NCBI GenBank assembly: GCA_012729535.1
Contig: JAAYCY010000066.1
Location: forward strand, 1-64,000
Reading direction: 5' to 3'
Source of the DNA: Methanomicrobiales archaeon
GTDB taxonomy: Archaea; Halobacteriota; Methanomicrobia; Methanomicrobiales; Methanospirillaceae
Length of the DNA: 64,000 nucleotides
Shown here: one piece after another, positions 18,680-28,091 of the stretch
Layout of the letters: each line of letters starts with the position of its first letter
Position numbering within the stretch: position 1 is the stretch's first letter
Program-made: the position numbers and the translations under genes
The notes under the pieces: generated by a model
The model's database searches: none
The model's input: the letters and a program-made list of their open reading frames with translations, nothing else
What the model was told of the DNA's origin: nothing

Positions 18680-20070
18680 CGGTTTTTATCCATCCAGAAC
18701 CTGTTATACACAAAGTATGCTATAATATTTACCAGTAGAGTAAGAATAACCAGTGCGGTTATCAGACCAACCGGGCCGGACAAACTATTTTTCACCAGTT
18801 TCAAAATGTCTATCTGTTTTACTTCTTCACGTGTGACTGCTGGTTCACTAGTAATTACTGGAGTTTGCTGTGGTGTTATGCTGACATCAGAGATTGTCTG
18901 TTCTGGTGTTGAGGCAGGTTGGTTAACCGATATTGCCTGGTTTTCAGGTTCCGCAGGTGAATATACCGGGTTTTGTTCTTGAATTATTTCAGTATGATAT
19001 TGGGGTTTTATCTCCTGCGGACTGGGTAAAACCTGTTCCTGTCCTGCAACTGGGGGTAATGCTGACACATTATTGTAGCTTTCCTCACCAGTACTGGCAT
19101 TGCTATTTTTTTCACTCTCTATAAAGAGGGCATATATCCCTGCTTCATAGATGTTCGTGTAAATTGAACTTGTAAACTGGTTTGAACTTGTTTTTAGCGT
19201 GTTCCAGTTTGACAGTTGTGGATTATATGTTAAAATTTGAGGATTGTGTGAACTTATTTCAGATATTCTCTCTATTGGTATATGAAATAAAAACACTCCC
19301 TCCGGATTAAAGTAGGTCCGTTCCGGTGTTATTTCATATGCATACCCGGTGAAAAGAAGTGAGTTATCTGTGTTTACAGGTAAAAGGGTTGTAATATCAC
19401 GAGATAATATTGAAATATCATCCAGGAACGTCCCTGATGGCGAAAAAAGGAGTGTATCTCGTTTGAACTCTATGGATGCCATGCCATCATCAGAGGTAAA
19501 TTTCTCGTCCCTCTCCAATCCGTACCTGATAGATGAAGCACTGCTTGCAGTGTCTGCCTGTGATGGCTCTGACCATTTAACTCCGGACTGATCATCCATC
19601 AAAGGAGTAGAGTAATTGTCTGCTGATCCTCCGTTAACCTGTATAGTCTGGACAGGAATGGGAGTTGAGCCAGGTCCAGCAATAAAAGATGATCCTGAGC
19701 CGGTTGAGATATCAAATTGCTGTGCTGTCCCTGGTTCAAACATTATTGATTCTGATGCCGGAATTCCATTGATTTTAAATGAGACAACCATGTCATCTGT
19801 TTGAAATTCCTCTTCGGTAACATTCACCTTCAGCCGGGGATCAAAGAGCCCGGGTCCTCCGTAAAAACCATCAATAGATGTGGTCAGTTGATCTCTTGAT
19901 ATACCCTGCAGGAATGCTGTAATAATTGTTCCTGCAGGAGCAGGTACTCCGTCAATGAGAACATTCCCATAGTATTCCGCTGGCAGGGGCGGTACAGCTG
20001 TTACAGGAAGAATGCTGTAAAATATTATGATGGTAAAAAGCAGGATCATTCCTGCTGATAGAAATCTCAT
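18676..20070 (-). CDS. Membrane-anchored surface protein
   Basis: This 464-aa protein has an N-terminal signal peptide (residues about 1-25), an extracellular region, a Pro/Gln/Thr-rich stalk at about 350-425, and a C-terminal transmembrane helix with a short basic cytosolic tail (NRFWMDKNR). The first 100 residues contain a module with the pattern VLIDGVPAPAGTIITAF that resembles surface-exposed beta-sandwich domains of methanogens. Function unknown. It is coupled to the TPR gene. Confidence 0.7.
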   Translation of the reverse strand: MRFLSAGMILLFTIIIFYSILPVTAVPPLPAEYYGNVLIDGVPAPAGTIITAFLQGISRDQLTTSIDGFYGGPGLFDPRLKVNVTEEEFQTDDMVVSFKINGIPASESIMFEPGTAQQFDISTGSGSSFIAGPGSTPIPVQTIQVNGGSADNYSTPLMDDQSGVKWSEPSQADTASSASSIRYGLERDEKFTSDDGMASIEFKRDTLLFSPSGTFLDDISILSRDITTLLPVNTDNSLLFTGYAYEITPERTYFNPEGVFLFHIPIERISEISSHNPQILTYNPQLSNWNTLKTSSNQFTSSIYTNIYEAGIYALFIESEKNSNASTGEESYNNVSALPPVAGQEQVLPSPQEIKPQYHTEIIQEQNPVYSPAEPENQAISVNQPASTPEQTISDVSITPQQTPVITSEPAVTREEVKQIDILKLVKNSLSGPVGLITALVILTLLVNIIAYFVYNRFWMDKNR

Positions 20071-20170
20071 ACAGGTACTATGGTTGCCACTATTAAAACA
20101 TGAAGGAATTCCATTGAATGCTAATTATTGTGGGAGGGCGGTAACACCCTGATTGTATTTTTAGTTTAAA

Positions 20171-20183
20171 ATTTTTTAAATAA
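20171..20183 (+). promoter_or_regulatory. Candidate TATA region before cbiM
   Basis: An A/T-rich stretch with the form TTTTTTAAATAAA lies about 60 bases before the cbiM start, which would place transcription start near 20205, upstream of an AGAGAAG ribosome-binding site. A second TATA-like TTTATACT near 20202 is too close to leave room for that site. This is assigned by eye. Confidence 0.35.
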
Positions 20184-20237
20184 ATGTAAAAAAGTAACAT
20201 CTTTATACTATTTGTTCTAAAAATAAAGAGAAGTATT

Positions 20238-20879
20238 ATGCATATCCCCGACGCATTTATCCCCCTGCCGCAAGCTGTGGTTTATTGGATTGTCGCCCTT
20301 TTTTTCCTTGCATTGGCTGTAAAATGGGCACGTTCAGAGATCAACGAGGATAAAATTCCATTGATTGCTGTTCTTGCAGCAGGTATCTTTGCTTTACAAA
20401 GTTTCAACCTCCCGGTATCGATGGGGACCAGTGGTCACCTGGTTGGAGGTGCACTGGCTGCAATCGTCCTTGGTTCCCCGTTTGCTGCAATCTTCATTCT
20501 TACTCTTGTTCTGATTATTCAGGCATTTATTTTTGGAGATGGTGGTATTACAACATTAGGTGCAAATATTGTTAACATGGGCGTTATTGGTGGGTTTGTA
20601 GGGTATTATACCTACCAGGGGCTCTTGAAAGCAGTAAAAAACTCTTATGTTTCTGCAGCAATCGCAGCATGGCTGGCTTGTTTAATTCCCGCTCTTGCCT
20701 GTGCAATTGAAATGGCTCTAGCCGGAACATTCCCCCTTATACCCGGAATTATTTCCATGGGGGTATATCATGCAATCATAGGAATTATTGAAGGGATTGT
20801 GACAGCAGTAGTATTATACATACTTGCCATGGCACGACCAGACCTTATGGATGTGAAAACAGGGGTTGGCACAGCATGA
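20238..20879 (+). CDS. cbiM: Cobalt/nickel ECF transporter S component CbiM
   Basis: This 213-aa membrane protein is the substrate-specific subunit of a group-I ECF importer. It starts MHIPDAF, and His2 is the metal-coordinating residue near the N-terminus of CbiM/NikM; the usual Gly of MHIPDG is Ala here. TSGHLVGGALAAI is a family signature. Whether it takes Co2+ or Ni2+ cannot be told; a methanogen needs both for corrinoids, F430 and hydrogenase. It is followed by the N, O and Q subunits. Confidence 0.93.
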   Translation: MHIPDAFIPLPQAVVYWIVALFFLALAVKWARSEINEDKIPLIAVLAAGIFALQSFNLPVSMGTSGHLVGGALAAIVLGSPFAAIFILTLVLIIQAFIFGDGGITTLGANIVNMGVIGGFVGYYTYQGLLKAVKNSYVSAAIAAWLACLIPALACAIEMALAGTFPLIPGIISMGVYHAIIGIIEGIVTAVVLYILAMARPDLMDVKTGVGTA

Positions 20880-21223
20880 TGGACAATAAAACTTTTATTG
20901 CTGCCGGGATTATAGTTGCCATATTAATCGGAGTTATCGCTGTTTTCATGGCATCCGGTGATCCTGATGGACTTGAGAGTTCAGCCCTTGTTGTTTCTGG
21001 TCAAAAAGAACTTACTGGTCTTTCACCTGAAGATGGTGATGCTGAAGTAGTTGGAACAGGTGACTTTGCATATGAATCTCCTATGCCTGATTACTCACTT
21101 GGTGAAGAAATGGGATCTACCGGTGGAATACTCGCAATAATCGCTGGTATAATCATCACGCTTGTTGTTGTTATCGGGGCAACATATGCAATCCGGTTAA
21201 AAAATGAAGGATCAAAGAGTTAA
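20876..21223 (+). CDS. CbiN-like PDGLE-domain transporter subunit
   Basis: This 115-aa protein has an N-terminal and a C-terminal transmembrane helix around a short external loop that begins ASGDPDGLESSA, the PDGLE signature. It corresponds to the auxiliary CbiN/NikN subunit, which assists metal loading of the M subunit. Its ATG overlaps the cbiM stop, so the two are coupled. Confidence 0.88.
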   Translation: MMDNKTFIAAGIIVAILIGVIAVFMASGDPDGLESSALVVSGQKELTGLSPEDGDAEVVGTGDFAYESPMPDYSLGEEMGSTGGILAIIAGIIITLVVVIGATYAIRLKNEGSKS

Positions 21224-21359
21224 ATTCTGGATAATTTTTCTTTTTTACGAATCAAATTTTTGAGAAATGTTTCAACATTTTTTTATTCTGGCATTAAACA
21301 ACTATTAATAGCACATAACTGCTCATGATTTTTTTCCTTTTTAGGAGGGGAGAGTCTGT

Positions 21360-22190
21360 ATGTACATTCTGGAAACACAAAACCTTACCCATATCTATAA
21401 AGGCAATATTAATGCACTCAATAATATCTCATTTGTCGCTCCTCACAATACCCGGATTGCAGTTATCGGTCCGAATGGGGCTGGAAAAAGCACTCTTTTT
21501 AAGCACTTTAATGGAATACTAAAGCCAACAAGTGGTAAAGTTCTTGTTCGTAGGGAAACAATAACCAAAAAAAATCTTAAGGAAGTAAGAAAAATTGTGG
21601 GCCTTGTTTTTCAGAATCCAGATGACCAGATTTTTTCTCCTACTGTTGAACAGGATGTCGCATTTGGACCTGTCAATCTGGGTCTTAATGAGGATGTCGT
21701 AAGGCAACGGGTTCATGAAGCATTAAAAACCGTGGGTTTATTGGATTACAGGACCCGGGTGCCACACCATCTTTCTGGTGGAGAAAAGAAAAGGGTTGCA
21801 ATTGCTGGAATCATAGCCATGGAACCAGAAGTGCTGGTTCTTGATGAACCTACAGCGGGCCTTGATCCCCAAGGTGTTCGTGAAATTACGCATTTTATAA
21901 AAAAATTTTCGGAAACTTGCGGAATGACGGTGATATTCTCCACCCATCATCTCTCACTTACTGCAGAACTGGCAGATTATATTTATGTAATGAATAAGGG
22001 GGAGTTTGTTGCAGAAGGAACTGTTGAGCAAGTATTTACCCAGGCTGATCTGTTAACGAGTGTGAGGCTTGAGGTGCCTGTTCTGCCTAAACTCATATCC
22101 TCACTTCGAGACAGAGGAGTGGATATTGAGATGGGGTATACGTATGAAGAGGCTGAGACTTCATTTCTAAAAGCATTCGGGAAGAGTTAA
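21360..22190 (+). CDS. cbiO: Cobalt/nickel ECF transporter ATPase CbiO
   Basis: This 276-aa ABC ATPase energises the importer. Walker A is GPNGAGKST, the Q-loop lies in VFQNPDDQIF, the signature is LSGGEKKR, and Walker B is VLVLDEPTAGLD. AGGAGGGGAG lies about 10 bases before the ATG as a strong ribosome-binding site. A 136-base gap separates it from the CbiN-like gene, so a second promoter is possible. Confidence 0.94.
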   Translation: MYILETQNLTHIYKGNINALNNISFVAPHNTRIAVIGPNGAGKSTLFKHFNGILKPTSGKVLVRRETITKKNLKEVRKIVGLVFQNPDDQIFSPTVEQDVAFGPVNLGLNEDVVRQRVHEALKTVGLLDYRTRVPHHLSGGEKKRVAIAGIIAMEPEVLVLDEPTAGLDPQGVREITHFIKKFSETCGMTVIFSTHHLSLTAELADYIYVMNKGEFVAEGTVEQVFTQADLLTSVRLEVPVLPKLISSLRDRGVDIEMGYTYEEAETSFLKAFGKS

Positions 22191-23020
22191 TGATTGAAGA
22201 ATTATTTGACTTGGAATCTGTATCTTCCCGGAAAAGTATAATCCACTCCATTGATGCCAGAGTAAAATTAGTTGTTTGTTGTGCTGCAATTGTTGCAATG
22301 GTATCCATACCCTATTCTCCGGTTGTATACCCGGTTGGATTGGGATTTCTCATACTGTTTGTCTTTCTCTGGGTGTTTGCACAATTGCCTCCAGGAATCT
22401 TTTTTAAGCGTCTTCTTCTTGCTCTTCCTTTTGGATTTATGTTATGTGGGTTTCAGATTTTTTTTAAAAACAGGTATTATTCTGAATATCACTCTATTTT
22501 TGAATTACCTTTGGGAATTCACATTTATACCGAATCTGTAGAGTTTGCATCGGTTTTGCTGGTAAAGTTTTTCATTTGTTACTCATTTGTTATACTTCTC
22601 TCCTCTACCTCATCGATGCAGGATCTCCTTGAGGGAGCAGGAAGATTAAAGGTCCCCCCTGAAATTATCCTGGCTCTTGGCATGATGATCAGGTATCTCT
22701 ATGTGTTTGGCAGTATTTTCAGGAAAGTATCAGATTCAATGAGTACGAGATTATTTGATCCCTTTAACCGGAAACTGCCCTATAAATATCGGATTGTGAA
22801 CATGGGATATATGATGGGTTCTCTTTTTATCAGGTCTCTTGAACAGGGTGAACGGACTTATACCAGTATGCTGTGCAGGGGCTATGGAAAGGACAGTTAT
22901 TTATGTATTAAGAAAAAGCCTCTGGTTTTTCAGGATGTTCTCTTTTTTACAATAAATCTTGCGATTATTATTGCAGTTCCCCTGTTCTGCTGGTATTCTC
23001 CACTCTGTATTTTTATGTAA
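22190..23020 (+). CDS. cbiQ: Cobalt/nickel ECF transporter T component CbiQ
   Basis: This 276-aa membrane protein couples the ATPase to the substrate-binding subunit. It has several helices and the cytosolic coupling region in the C-terminal half, including the RSLEQGERTYTSMLCRGYG segment with the Ala/Cys-Arg-Gly motif typical of EcfT proteins. Its ATG overlaps the cbiO stop (TAATG). Confidence 0.93.
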   Translation: MIEELFDLESVSSRKSIIHSIDARVKLVVCCAAIVAMVSIPYSPVVYPVGLGFLILFVFLWVFAQLPPGIFFKRLLLALPFGFMLCGFQIFFKNRYYSEYHSIFELPLGIHIYTESVEFASVLLVKFFICYSFVILLSSTSSMQDLLEGAGRLKVPPEIILALGMMIRYLYVFGSIFRKVSDSMSTRLFDPFNRKLPYKYRIVNMGYMMGSLFIRSLEQGERTYTSMLCRGYGKDSYLCIKKKPLVFQDVLFFTINLAIIIAVPLFCWYSPLCIFM

Positions 23021-23040
23021 ATTACTCGAAAAAGGAGATA

Positions 23041-24003
23041 TTACGAATCTTCTTGTTTAAATACTTCCGGGAGGAGAGTATAAGCATCTGCCATGAATTC
23101 AAGGAAAATTAGAGAATAATACTTGAGAAATGTGACAACCGGTGTCATAACAACAAGGGTAATACAGCCCATAATGATTATTGCCGGGAGGATTTCGACC
23201 AGGGATGTACTTTTTCCACTATTGATCCCCGGGATGAGTAAGGTGGAAGAAAAACCCAGACCTTCTATTATTCCTACCAGTATTATTCCAACAATTACAC
23301 CGGCAACAAGATTAATTATAATTTTTATCAACAAGTAAATGGCCGTTTCATCCCATCTTCCGGAAAATTCTTTTATGATAGTTTTCCATCCCAATATAAT
23401 TCCGCAGTTGTGAATGATCATTACCGGCACTACAAAATCAGTCGTTATTATGGTCACAATCCAGGCAGGGATAATCATGATGAGAAGTCCTGTAAGAGTA
23501 TAAAGCAATGCAACCAGGAATCTGGCAGGATTATCGGGGTCTGTAACAAGTTGAGGAATAGCAATAAAGACGATAGCAACCGCTGCACATAATCCAATTA
23601 CAAATATTATCACCAGGTAAAAAACGAGAAGTCTGAATCCCATTCCTATCCGTGACCTGAACGAGGGGAGTAACCATTCTGTTCCACTTGAAAGATAATC
23701 AACAAATATAAACTGAAATATTGAACTGAACAGTGAATAAACAAGTAATATGGCAAGAATCCCAATCACAATACCGATAATCTGACCCGTTTCTACACCT
23801 GTGTTTCCATCAACAGTAAGATAAGAAAGACCTGGTATATCTGAAAAAGGGACGTCCTGTGGGAATGGTCCGGTAATCCATGCCCCTATAAAAAAAGAGA
23901 TGATTAATAGGCGCCAAATTTTTCCTGGCTGAATAGGCCAGAATCTTTTTTTGGTACTTTTTATTGCTGGATCCAGGGCAAGGATTGCCTGATATTCACT
24001 CAT
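23041..24003 (-). CDS. Multi-span membrane protein (DUF7544-like)
   Basis: This protein of about 320 aa has roughly six membrane helices. The pattern resembles the DUF7544/DUF4013-type family of archaeal membrane proteins, of unknown function. The chosen start (MSEYQAILALDPAIKSTKKRFW) begins the hydrophilic leader; the longer frame to 24135 runs into the glycosylase gene. It starts 13 bases after that gene's stop, which suggests co-transcription. Confidence 0.65.
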   Translation of the reverse strand: MSEYQAILALDPAIKSTKKRFWPIQPGKIWRLLIISFFIGAWITGPFPQDVPFSDIPGLSYLTVDGNTGVETGQIIGIVIGILAILLVYSLFSSIFQFIFVDYLSSGTEWLLPSFRSRIGMGFRLLVFYLVIIFVIGLCAAVAIVFIAIPQLVTDPDNPARFLVALLYTLTGLLIMIIPAWIVTIITTDFVVPVMIIHNCGIILGWKTIIKEFSGRWDETAIYLLIKIIINLVAGVIVGIILVGIIEGLGFSSTLLIPGINSGKSTSLVEILPAIIIMGCITLVVMTPVVTFLKYYSLIFLEFMADAYTLLPEVFKQEDS

Positions 24004-24016
24004 TAGACCAATATAC

Positions 24017-24703
24017 CTATATTTTATTCCCTGGATATGTACATCCCGGAAGGATGAGATTATTCCTGACTGGACAGACATTGCACCGTGGTGTTTTTTT
24101 ACATACCTGGTTTCCCAGGTATACGATTTGAGCATGAAAATCGTTATAAAGATGAATATCTGGTGACAATCTGCTCATGAAAAAATTCTGCATCATTTCA
24201 TAGGATGCCTTTTCATCAAACCACCCCTGCCTTTCACCGATTCTCCTTGTGTATGCATCAACAACGAATATCGGCTTTTCAAGCGCATAAAGGAGTATTG
24301 AGTCCACAGTTTCAGGACCAAATCCCTTCAGTCCGAGAAGTTGAATCCGCAATTTTTCAACAGGTTCAGTCTTCATTCTCTCAACAGAGCCATCAAATTC
24401 GGTGAGAAAAAACTGAAGGAAGTTTCTAATTTTTTTTGTTTTTTGGTTGTAATACCTTGAACTATAGATATGAGTTGCAATAATTTCATCCCGGGCATTA
24501 AATAATTTATCAGGATCCATAAGACCTGCACTAATGAGAGCTGATATTGCGGTACTGGCACCGGTCCATGTAACATTCTGGGCCAAAATAGCTCCTATTA
24601 TTGTTTCAAAAGGAGAATCCGAAGGCCACCAGTGCCGTAATCCATATGCATCATATAAAACCCGGTAAAAATTTTCAATGTATTTACCCGTCCAATCGGT
24701 CAT
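24017..24703 (-). CDS. HhH-GPD DNA glycosylase, MagIII/endonuclease III-like
   Basis: This 228-aa protein is a base-excision repair glycosylase. The helix-hairpin-helix is LLGLKGFGPETVDSI and the catalytic aspartate is in FVVDAYTRR. The position after the hairpin that is Lys in bifunctional endonuclease III (GVGRKTA) is Glu here, as in the 3-methyladenine branch (MagIII), so it is probably a monofunctional glycosylase. The four C-terminal cysteines are spaced C-x5-C-x2-C-x10-C, not the usual x6-x2-x5. Confidence 0.82.
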   Translation of the reverse strand: MTDWTGKYIENFYRVLYDAYGLRHWWPSDSPFETIIGAILAQNVTWTGASTAISALISAGLMDPDKLFNARDEIIATHIYSSRYYNQKTKKIRNFLQFFLTEFDGSVERMKTEPVEKLRIQLLGLKGFGPETVDSILLYALEKPIFVVDAYTRRIGERQGWFDEKASYEMMQNFFMSRLSPDIHLYNDFHAQIVYLGNQVCKKTPRCNVCPVRNNLILPGCTYPGNKI

Positions 24704-24932
24704 AAAATCTTCTGTAAATATAAATTACGGTTTTTTAAATTTTTTTATGGATGATCTACATTCTCATGCTTGAAAGATAAATAAATTGTTTTCAGGTGAT
24801 GGAAAGGGCAAAATAAACCTTTTGTATTAATTAGTTTGGTACTTCACCGACTTGCCAGATAGGTTTTAATGTTCCTACCCGGTATTATTTATTGCACAAG
24901 GAGGTATACCTGCTTCCTGAATAGGGTTATCA

Positions 24933-25574
24933 ATGCCACCGAATATCCTCATTGTAGATGATGAACCTGCTTTAAATGAACTATTCGTAATCGGGCTGAA
25001 TAAATTTGGATTCAGAACAGAAGGTGTGCTAGGAGGACAGGAATGTCTGGATCTTCTCGAAACCCAGTATAAACCAGACTTAATCCTATTGGATATGATG
25101 ATGGAGCCAATGGATGGATGGGAAACCCTTAACCGGCTTAAAAAAATTAACAGGTTAAAAAACATTCCTGTTATCATGCAGACCGGGAAAAATCTGACCT
25201 ATAAGGAAGCTGAACAGTTCTCATATTATATAGAAGATTATATTATGAAGCCGGTGACCCCGAAACGATGTATTGACCATATCAAAACCGCTCTAATCAA
25301 GGTTCAGGCGTTAGAAAATATCATAGATCAGGGACTTCGTTCCGGGTATTCTGAGTACAAAATTCGCAAACTTGTGCATTTGTTCCGAACTATTTCTGTT
25401 GCAAAAAAGCTGTTGATAATTCTCGAAGAGAGATATGGATCCCAACAGATTACCGATGATAAGGAGACATATGGTCCTGGGGATTATTTCACATTCCTGA
25501 ATAAGCTGCAGGCTGAATATGATTCGTTACAAAAAGAGATTGATATCATAATAACTGGAACACTTCCATTGTAA
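24933..25574 (+). CDS. Response regulator with REC domain and helical tail
   Basis: This 213-aa protein has an N-terminal receiver domain: the acidic pair in ILIVDDEP, the phospho-acceptor Asp54 in ILLDMMMEPMDGW, and the lysine in YIMKPVTP. The C-terminal 90 residues are helical with no recognised DNA-binding fold, so output may be by protein contact. It is an orphan regulator here, with no kinase gene next to it. Confidence 0.88.
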   Translation: MPPNILIVDDEPALNELFVIGLNKFGFRTEGVLGGQECLDLLETQYKPDLILLDMMMEPMDGWETLNRLKKINRLKNIPVIMQTGKNLTYKEAEQFSYYIEDYIMKPVTPKRCIDHIKTALIKVQALENIIDQGLRSGYSEYKIRKLVHLFRTISVAKKLLIILEERYGSQQITDDKETYGPGDYFTFLNKLQAEYDSLQKEIDIIITGTLPL

Positions 25575-25582
25575 TCTAATTT

Positions 25583-27649
25583 TCACGCTTCTTCTTCATT
25601 ACATCCACTTTTTATACAGGATTCCATGATTGCACCTACAGCTCTGAACGCATCCTGAAGATCCTGGTAATTTGGAATGTGGGCTTCACCGAGCATGTCA
25701 ATAGCAGATTTCATTGAATCCCCGCCAAGAAGGCAACCTACAACCATTGAACGAGTAAACCGGGAAAGTCTTATCATTTCATGGGCAAGGTTTTTCGGAT
25801 CCATGGTTGCAACAGGTGAAGTAATAACAACCGCTATATCCCAGAAATTCTGATACTTTATCAGGACATCAAAAACCCGTGCAAACCTTGATGCATTACT
25901 ATCACCAAGCAGATCTACCGGATTTTTATGTGACCAGAGGTCAGGCAGTATCTTGTTTAATTCATCCAATACAACATCTGGAAGGTTTATCATTTCCAAT
26001 CCGAATTTTTCGGCATAATCTGATGCCAACACCCCGAATCCACCTGCATTTGTCAGAATTATGGTCCGTTTTCCTCTGGGAAACCCTTCGGATACCACAA
26101 GTCTGGCAACATCGAAAGCTTCGTTTAATGAAAAAGCCGGAATCACTCCTGCTTGTTTGAATGCTGCAATATATGTTTCAAAACTGCCTGCAAGTGAACC
26201 AGTATGTGAAGATGCAGCTTCTCTCCCTCTGACAGATGACCCGGATTTGAGGGCGATTATTGGTTTTCTGCCACGCATGGTTGCAGCGTAATGTAAAAAT
26301 TCTCTTCCGTCCCGGATTTCTTCAACATATAAGATGATTGCGTATGTCATGGGATCCTGGTCAAGTACCTGCAGGTATTCCATAAAGCCCATATCACTCT
26401 GATTTCCTACACTGATAACCGAAGAAAAACCAATTCTTCGTGATATCGACCAGTCCAGCACTGTGGTAATTATTGCACCACTCTGGGAAATAAATCCAAT
26501 TTGTCCTGATAATGGCGATTGAACATCAAATGTTGCATTCAATTCCAGAGGGGGGATTATAATCCCAAGACAATTGGGCCCTACAATCCTGATTCCTGTT
26601 TCTTTTGCAACTCGTACTAGTTCGTCTTCAATCAGTTTTCCCTTTTCACCATTCTCCCTGAATCCTGCTGTCAGGATAACTGCTACCTTAACTCCTCTCT
26701 TTCCAGCTTCAAGGATAATTTCTGGTACTTGTGGAGCCGGAATGGCAACAACAATCATTTCTACTGGTTCCGGGATGTCAGAAAGAGTTTTATATACCGG
26801 GATGCCGAGAATATCTTCAGCGTGGGGATTTATTGGGTATAGTTTTCCCTTAAAATTCAGTAGATTTCTAAATACTGCATACCCTACTTTTCCCGGGTTT
26901 CTGGATGCTCCAACAACAGCAATCGAAGAAGGGTGAAGGATATCCGGAATAGGTGAAACTGCACGTACTTGTTTTTGGAAAATCTGTTCCCCAGAATTTA
27001 GGTATATTCGCGCGTCTACTGCAAAGGCACCATTTTCATACAATATAACCGGGTTAATATCAAACTCCACAATTCGGTCATCTTCAAAGAACATCTTTCC
27101 TGCCTTTGATAGAAGAGTGACCAGTGCATCTTCATCGAGTGGTTGTCTACCCCGAAAGCCGGTAATAAGTTTGTATCCGCTCATTTCCTGTATCATCAAA
27201 CGATAGTCTTTTTCCTGTACCGGAAGAACACGCATAGAAAAATCATGGAGTAATTCAACAAGGATTCCTCCCATACCAACAGTAATAATCTTTCCAAAAG
27301 ATGGGTCAGTCTTACCTCCAATCAGGAATTCTGTTCCATGTAATACTTCCTGGACCACCATATATCCATGAATTTCTGCTCCGGGAACTGCGGCTTTAAC
27401 TCTCTCATCCATTTGCAAAAGCGCGGTTTGTATTGCATCAGGGCAAGAGAGATTAAGAGCCACTCCTCCGGAATCTGATTTATGGATTACCTGGGGAGAG
27501 ACAACTTTGATAACTACCGGATATCCGATATGGTCTGCTGCTTTTAATGCTTCTGCGTGTGAATCAGCAAAAATGTACTTAGGAACTGGTATCCCATACT
27601 GGTCCAGAATCTGGTATCCTTCATATTCAGGAAGGAGTTTTTTCTCCAT
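25583..27649 (-). CDS. acd: Acyl-CoA/acetyl-CoA synthetase (ADP-forming), fused beta-alpha
   Basis: This 688-aa enzyme interconverts acyl-CoA, ADP and phosphate with the free acid, CoA and ATP. The order is N-terminal ATP-grasp (beta-type, residues about 1-225), then CoA-binding Rossmann (VVGASRNPGKVGYAVF) and ligase domains. The motif ASSHTGSLAGS holds the histidine that is phosphorylated in characterised enzymes. Substrate (acetate or an aryl acid) is not resolved. It stands alone, convergent with the response regulator. Confidence 0.92.
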   Translation of the reverse strand: MEKKLLPEYEGYQILDQYGIPVPKYIFADSHAEALKAADHIGYPVVIKVVSPQVIHKSDSGGVALNLSCPDAIQTALLQMDERVKAAVPGAEIHGYMVVQEVLHGTEFLIGGKTDPSFGKIITVGMGGILVELLHDFSMRVLPVQEKDYRLMIQEMSGYKLITGFRGRQPLDEDALVTLLSKAGKMFFEDDRIVEFDINPVILYENGAFAVDARIYLNSGEQIFQKQVRAVSPIPDILHPSSIAVVGASRNPGKVGYAVFRNLLNFKGKLYPINPHAEDILGIPVYKTLSDIPEPVEMIVVAIPAPQVPEIILEAGKRGVKVAVILTAGFRENGEKGKLIEDELVRVAKETGIRIVGPNCLGIIIPPLELNATFDVQSPLSGQIGFISQSGAIITTVLDWSISRRIGFSSVISVGNQSDMGFMEYLQVLDQDPMTYAIILYVEEIRDGREFLHYAATMRGRKPIIALKSGSSVRGREAASSHTGSLAGSFETYIAAFKQAGVIPAFSLNEAFDVARLVVSEGFPRGKRTIILTNAGGFGVLASDYAEKFGLEMINLPDVVLDELNKILPDLWSHKNPVDLLGDSNASRFARVFDVLIKYQNFWDIAVVITSPVATMDPKNLAHEMIRLSRFTRSMVVGCLLGGDSMKSAIDMLGEAHIPNYQDLQDAFRAVGAIMESCIKSGCNEEEA

Positions 27650-27701
27650 AGTTCTTCCTGAAGGTGAATTTAGAATAAGTATAAGATAAGGATGATGGTC
27701 C

Positions 27702-28076
27702 TTAGAGGTTTTTCAGAAGTACTTGAAAAATCCCTTTTCTTAACTGTTCCTGGGAGACGATTTCATTCGAAGTCAGATCAACAAGTTCTGATAATTGATG
27801 ACCATTAATGAAAAATTCAGATGAATTTTCAGGAATATTTTCTTCAAATGTATTATTAACGTACACAAGTTCCACTCCGGAAACCATCAGTTCCCCGGAT
27901 AGTGCCTGCATCATTTTCATAATATCATCTTCATTCTCCCGGGCAGGTCCCTTGTGTTTCCATTCAACCTTGATAGTTATTTTCTCAATTGCCTGCCCAC
28001 CACAACCGGTGCAGCCTCCACATTTGTCTGGAGTACAACCAGAATTACAGTCACAATCCATGTATTTTTCTTCCAT
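27702..28076 (-). CDS. DUF2703 family, cysteine-rich N-terminus
   Basis: This protein of about 124 aa has a Cys-rich leader (CDCNSGCTPDKCGGCTGCGG) followed by a small alpha/beta domain resembling DUF2703, a thioredoxin-like family of unknown role. The leader could bind metal. Start choice is uncertain: a GTG at 28091 or an ATG at 28061 (after GGAAGA) are also open. It is divergent from dinB and shares the intergenic region with a 19-base repeated motif. Confidence 0.72.
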   Translation of the reverse strand: MEEKYMDCDCNSGCTPDKCGGCTGCGGQAIEKITIKVEWKHKGPARENEDDIMKMMQALSGELMVSGVELVYVNNTFEENIPENSSEFFINGHQLSELVDLTSNEIVSQEQLRKGIFQVLLKNL

Positions 28077-28091
28077 AAATTTTACCGGCAC

